6,329 nt of DNA, taken from positions 1-6,329 of the forward strand of contig DAOVFR010000153.1 of the NCBI GenBank assembly GCA_030672805.1, read 5' to 3'. Position 1 is the first letter of the stretch; the number at the start of each line of letters is the position of its first letter. Position numbers and translations under genes: made by a program. This DNA comes from Candidatus Krumholzibacteriota bacterium. Its GTDB lineage: Bacteria > Krumholzibacteriota > Krumholzibacteriia > Krumholzibacteriales > Krumholzibacteriaceae. Shown piece after piece: positions 4,281-6,329 of this stretch. Below the pieces are notes generated by a model that worked only from the letters and a program-made list of their open reading frames with translations, was not told the DNA's origin and searched no databases.

Positions 4281-6329
4281 CTATGGTGACTCAACCTTGA
4301 TAGGCAATATTTCCATCTCGACCTTAGTATACAGACCATCGATCTCTCCCTGGATTTCGATGGTCTGTTTGAGCGCGGTGACGACGCGGCAGTAGGTGCG
4401 GATATCCTCGTGGCTCAGGCAGCGTTTCTTTCTGTCCTTCAGCCATTTCTCGCATACCTGGTATCCACCGATCCGGTATTCCCAGACTTCAGTCGGCACC
4501 GGCGCGAAGTACTGTATCCTGTTAATATATACGCGTGTATCCTTTGTATCGTAACGGAAACCCTGGCTCTTGTTCTTGTCCACGCGGTTGTCGCCGTCGC
4601 CCTCGAAACGCGCCGCAGGCCGGTCCAACTCGGGCGATTTCAGCAGGTGAAGCCCGACCAGACGTTCTCCCAACGCGGCAAGCTCGCGGAATACCTCGGA
4701 ATTGGCTGTGAATGGGACTCGTGGAAAATCTATCTTGAGGAACTCCGCGTACTTCTCCCGGTAGTTCCCGGCGTAAAGCACCGCGTAGATGTAGTGGAAG
4801 ATTTCCTCCGGTGAGGGTTCCTCGCCATAGGCTTCCCCAAGCGCCTCGACAACTTTCGGATTCAGATTCGGCCGGCGTTCCGACGACTCGTGATGATTGA
4901 ACAGGTCCTTTCGCTCTGTGTCTAAGTGTAAATAAAGAGGAAAAAGATAACCGCGTTCACGGGTTCGATTCGAAACCATACAATCATCAGTAATTCGGTC
5001 ACTGACCAGCGTATGAAACCATGGTTGCCCAGATAATTGTCGGCATGTCATTAAAGCGATGTTTTGACCCGCCAGCATGTGGCGCATGACTTCCTGCCGG
5101 GGCCTACATACAAATCCGCGTGATCTACCGGTGAAGTACGTATAGCGGACATCGAAGGGCCTGTAAAGGATGCTTACAACGTTATCCCTGGAAGGACCGG
5201 ATTCCAACAGGTCCTTCTGTGCAAAAGCTACTTTCCAATCCCGAGCATCTTTCCCCAGCTTGAAACTTTCGCGTGCCAGTTCTGTGTCCATCCGGGCGAA
5301 TAAGGTCACGGTACGCCACACTTCCTCAGCCGACCAATGAATCGTCAGCCTGTCACGCGCGGTAACAATACCTACGCTGTTAACCGGAAAAATCGATGGT
5401 AACTTCACAAACTCGTTGAAACGCTCCAGTGCCGCCTCATCCAGAGGCACAAAGAGGTAGAATTCAGATTTGGGCTTTATCTCTTTCCATTCGGTGCTTT
5501 CAACGTCATTCCCCAAAAGCCAATTGTATTTCTTCTCCCTCAATCCCCAGATCTCACTATGCCGCACAATATGGTGCGACTCATCGCGTTTGCCCGATTT
5601 TACAAAGAAGGCGATCGCGACACCCTGGCGTATATCGAAGACGTTCTTGTCCGTGCTGCCATCGGGGCATGTCTCTTTTTTAAGCGAATTGCCGTGTAGA
5701 TCCAGTATATAAATCTCGTCGAATGTCTGCATCAGGCTCTGGCGCATGCCCCGGAATGTGGGGTTATCCAGGTAGGAGTGATTTGTGATCATACCCACTA
5801 CGCCGCAGCCGGCCTGATCGATCTTCCACTGTGCGAAGCGTAAAAACTTCACGTAATCGTCCTGGAGCCACTTTGGGTTCCTCTCACCCAGAGGTTTGCC
5901 GTCCACCTGTTTATAATCTTTGATCTTACCGAGAATCCATTCACCCCTGTTTGCGGAATGGCCGGAGTAAGGAGGATTCCCGAGGATAACGAGGATCCGC
6001 TGCTGTTTCTTGACCTCGCCGGCCAGGTGTGATTCCTCGGCGAGAGATGAAAAGCCGGGCAACCGGCTCTGTTCGAGTTCCTCCATATCCAGCGTGTTGG
6101 TCAGGTAAAAACGCACACGCTCGTCGTCGGCCAGCCGGTGGCCGAGTTCCTCGAGGAAGAACGACATCTTGAGATGACCGACAGCGTAAGGCGCCATCAT
6201 CAACTCGAATGCATAGAAGTTCTGTAATATATGGTTCCGGATAAACTGCTCACGGCCTCCGGAGCCGTACTTGGTCTCGAACTCGCCGACCGCCTCCCGG
6301 GCGGCGCGGGCCACGAAGGTCATCGTGCC
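4281..6329 (-). CDS. Type ISP/IIG-like restriction-modification DNA methyltransferase, 5' end outside window
   Basis: The visible 682 residues are the C-terminal part of a large N6-adenine methyltransferase. The first residues, G-T-M-T-F, match the end of the SAM-binding motif I (DPAxGTGTF type), so the ATG at 6323 is internal. Next come YAFELMMAPYAVGHLKM (about 39-55, motif II region) and the catalytic motif IV, LGNPPYS (about 116-122). ITNHSYLDNPTFRGMR (about 181-196), FDEIYILDLHG and NVFDIRQGVAI follow, as in type ISP enzymes and related solitary methylases. After this comes a target-recognition region with RPFDVRYTYFTG, SRGFVCRP and GYLFPLYL. The last 80 or so residues (YFAPVPTEVWEYRIGGYQ, then KWLKDRK) match the type ISP C-terminal specificity domain. 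A nuclease or helicase part would lie upstream, beyond the window. Alternatively the gene is a free-standing methylase of about 1000 residues. The frame is intact throughout what is visible. Likely role: self versus foreign DNA discrimination. Confidence 0.9.
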   Translation of the reverse strand, partial: GTMTFVARAAREAVGEFETKYGSGGREQFIRNHILQNFYAFELMMAPYAVGHLKMSFFLEELGHRLADDERVRFYLTNTLDMEELEQSRLPGFSSLAEESHLAGEVKKQQRILVILGNPPYSGHSANRGEWILGKIKDYKQVDGKPLGERNPKWLQDDYVKFLRFAQWKIDQAGCGVVGMITNHSYLDNPTFRGMRQSLMQTFDEIYILDLHGNSLKKETCPDGSTDKNVFDIRQGVAIAFFVKSGKRDESHHIVRHSEIWGLREKKYNWLLGNDVESTEWKEIKPKSEFYLFVPLDEAALERFNEFVKLPSIFPVNSVGIVTARDRLTIHWSAEEVWRTVTLFARMDTELARESFKLGKDARDWKVAFAQKDLLESGPSRDNVVSILYRPFDVRYTYFTGRSRGFVCRPRQEVMRHMLAGQNIALMTCRQLSGQPWFHTLVSDRITDDCMVSNRTRERGYLFPLYLHLDTERKDLFNHHESSERRPNLNPKVVEALGEAYGEEPSPEEIFHYIYAVLYAGNYREKYAEFLKIDFPRVPFTANSEVFRELAALGERLVGLHLLKSPELDRPAARFEGDGDNRVDKNKSQGFRYDTKDTRVYINRIQYFAPVPTEVWEYRIGGYQVCEKWLKDRKKRCLSHEDIRTYCRVVTALKQTIEIQGEIDGLYTKVEMEILPIKVESP

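Noticed and set aside
4281..6329. BREX PglX or DISARM methyltransferase
   Set aside because: The NPPY core is shared with those systems, but the C-terminal block with VWEYRIGGYQ and KWLKDRK fits type ISP specificity domains better. No companion BREX or DISARM gene is visible.
1..6329. CRISPR array, tRNA, rRNA, insertion sequence or riboswitch
   Set aside because: No regular repeat-spacer pattern, tRNA-like cloverleaf, transposase or recognisable riboswitch core was seen on either strand.

Overview
All seven recognisable genes lie on the minus strand, so the window is read from high to low coordinates. The coding is dense, with overlapping or nearly touching genes, good Shine-Dalgarno-like sites in places, and bacterial enzyme families throughout. 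Hand counts of GC give about 66% in 1801-2160 (panC) and about 49% in 4921-5700 (methyltransferase). The gene mix is pantothenate synthesis, a deoxynucleoside kinase, a nucleotidyltransferase without its partner domain, an HIT protein and a membrane-anchored LytR_C protein. It suggests an uncultured Gram-negative lineage, perhaps one of the FCB-related candidate phyla. That placement is an impression, because no rRNA or phylogenetic marker is present.

Region 1 (4281-6329) is the C-terminal 682 residues of a large adenine-specific DNA methyltransferase of the type ISP / type IIG restriction-modification kind. It runs off the right edge of the window. The first visible residues, G-T-M-T-F, look like the tail of methyltransferase motif I, so the gene is cut there and does not start there.

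Region 2 (4132-4280) is non-coding. It holds two short inverted repeats without U-tracts, a 10-bp-period direct repeat and a weak promoter candidate. It separates the methyltransferase from the next gene set.

Region 3 (36-4131) looks like a single transcription unit in the order deoxynucleoside kinase, panB, panC, GlmU-type uridylyltransferase, HIT protein, LytR_C-domain protein. The first five genes are separated by 5 and 7 nt or overlap by 11 and 11 nt, which suggests translational coupling. The last gene follows after 56 nt that contain a 6-bp hairpin. PanB and PanC catalyse two steps towards pantothenate and hence coenzyme A. The kinase salvages deoxynucleosides. The GlmU-like protein should make UDP-GlcNAc or another nucleotide sugar. 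The HIT protein probably degrades dinucleoside polyphosphates or related nucleotides. The last protein is a one-pass membrane protein with an extracytoplasmic LytR_C domain.

The points most worth a second look are the free-standing GlmU N-terminal domain, the LytR_C domain without an LCP domain, and the truncated restriction-modification gene. I saw no tRNA, rRNA, CRISPR array, insertion sequence or new multi-gene defence system.
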